64,000 nt of DNA from Macrobrachium rosenbergii (taxonomy: Eukaryota; Arthropoda; Malacostraca; Decapoda; Palaemonidae). The notes below the pieces were generated by a model. That model worked only from the letters and a program-made list of their open reading frames with translations. It was not told where the DNA came from and searched no databases. The stretch spans positions 45,053,822-45,117,821 of the forward strand of contig NC_089782.1 in assembly GCF_040412425.1 (NCBI RefSeq), read 5' to 3'. A program made the translations under genes and the position numbers. Below are positions 63,987 through 64,000 of the stretch, piece after piece (position 1 is the stretch's first letter; each line of letters starts with the position of its first letter).

Positions 63987-64000
63987 GTGAAGCTGATCTG
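63987..64000 (+). other. candidate exon start at the window edge (weak)
   Basis: TCTCTCTCTGGTCTGCAG ends at 63986 and is a good acceptor. The 14 bases that follow, GTGAAGCTGATCTG, are open in two of three frames. Cut by the window end, so it cannot be judged. Confidence 0.2.

Overview
This is a window of eukaryotic, almost certainly invertebrate, nuclear DNA that is non-coding almost throughout. No complete protein-coding gene, rRNA or canonical tRNA gene can be supported. What dominates is simple-sequence DNA: dozens of long (CT)n/(GA)n, (TA)n, (ATT)n, (CA)n/(TG)n and (TCC)n tracts, many over 60 bp. Nearly all long reading frames are translations of these tracts (runs of SL, ER, IY, VC, HT or Y). 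The density of dinucleotide arrays, together with several dispersed repeats that I associate from memory with decapod crustacean genomes, points to a decapod (shrimp, prawn, crayfish or crab). That assignment is inference and has not been searched.

Layout. 1-3.9 kb: a 43-bp tandem repeat with one hugely expanded CT tract, a dispersed repeat, then four (ATT)n arrays alternating with three palindromic elements. 4-14 kb: four old, degenerate minisatellites, a tandem array in which (GA)n tracts differ in size between copies, and two copies of a tRNA-derived SINE-like element (called SINE-B here). 15-22 kb: a 256-bp palindrome, a short inverted-repeat element (MITE-like), two CpG/CRE-containing candidate promoter stretches, and a Penelope-like tail. 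22-35 kb: microsatellites, an in-frame 84-bp tandem duplication, and two copies of a second tRNA-derived element (SINE-A), one wedged between (CT)n arrays. 36-48 kb: paired short dispersed repeats, a direct repeat whose second copy contains a (TA)n tract, and a 143-bp tandem array. 50-64 kb: two more SINE-A copies, a 53-bp minisatellite of about seven copies, the C-terminal tail and 3' region of a non-LTR retrotransposon, a second MITE copy, and on the minus strand at the right end a decayed Penelope-like retroelement ending in a GIY-YIG-type domain.

A few short stretches have splice-site-like borders and an open frame (11644-11711, 20985-21091, 22342-22579, 41180-41227, and the acceptor at 63986). 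They are weak exon candidates only. The picture is that of a long intron or an intergenic region. I do not see a novel multi-gene system. The most interesting content is the repeat biology: microsatellite birth within tandem copies, palindromes coupled to microsatellites, and possible recursive splice sites on the plus strand.
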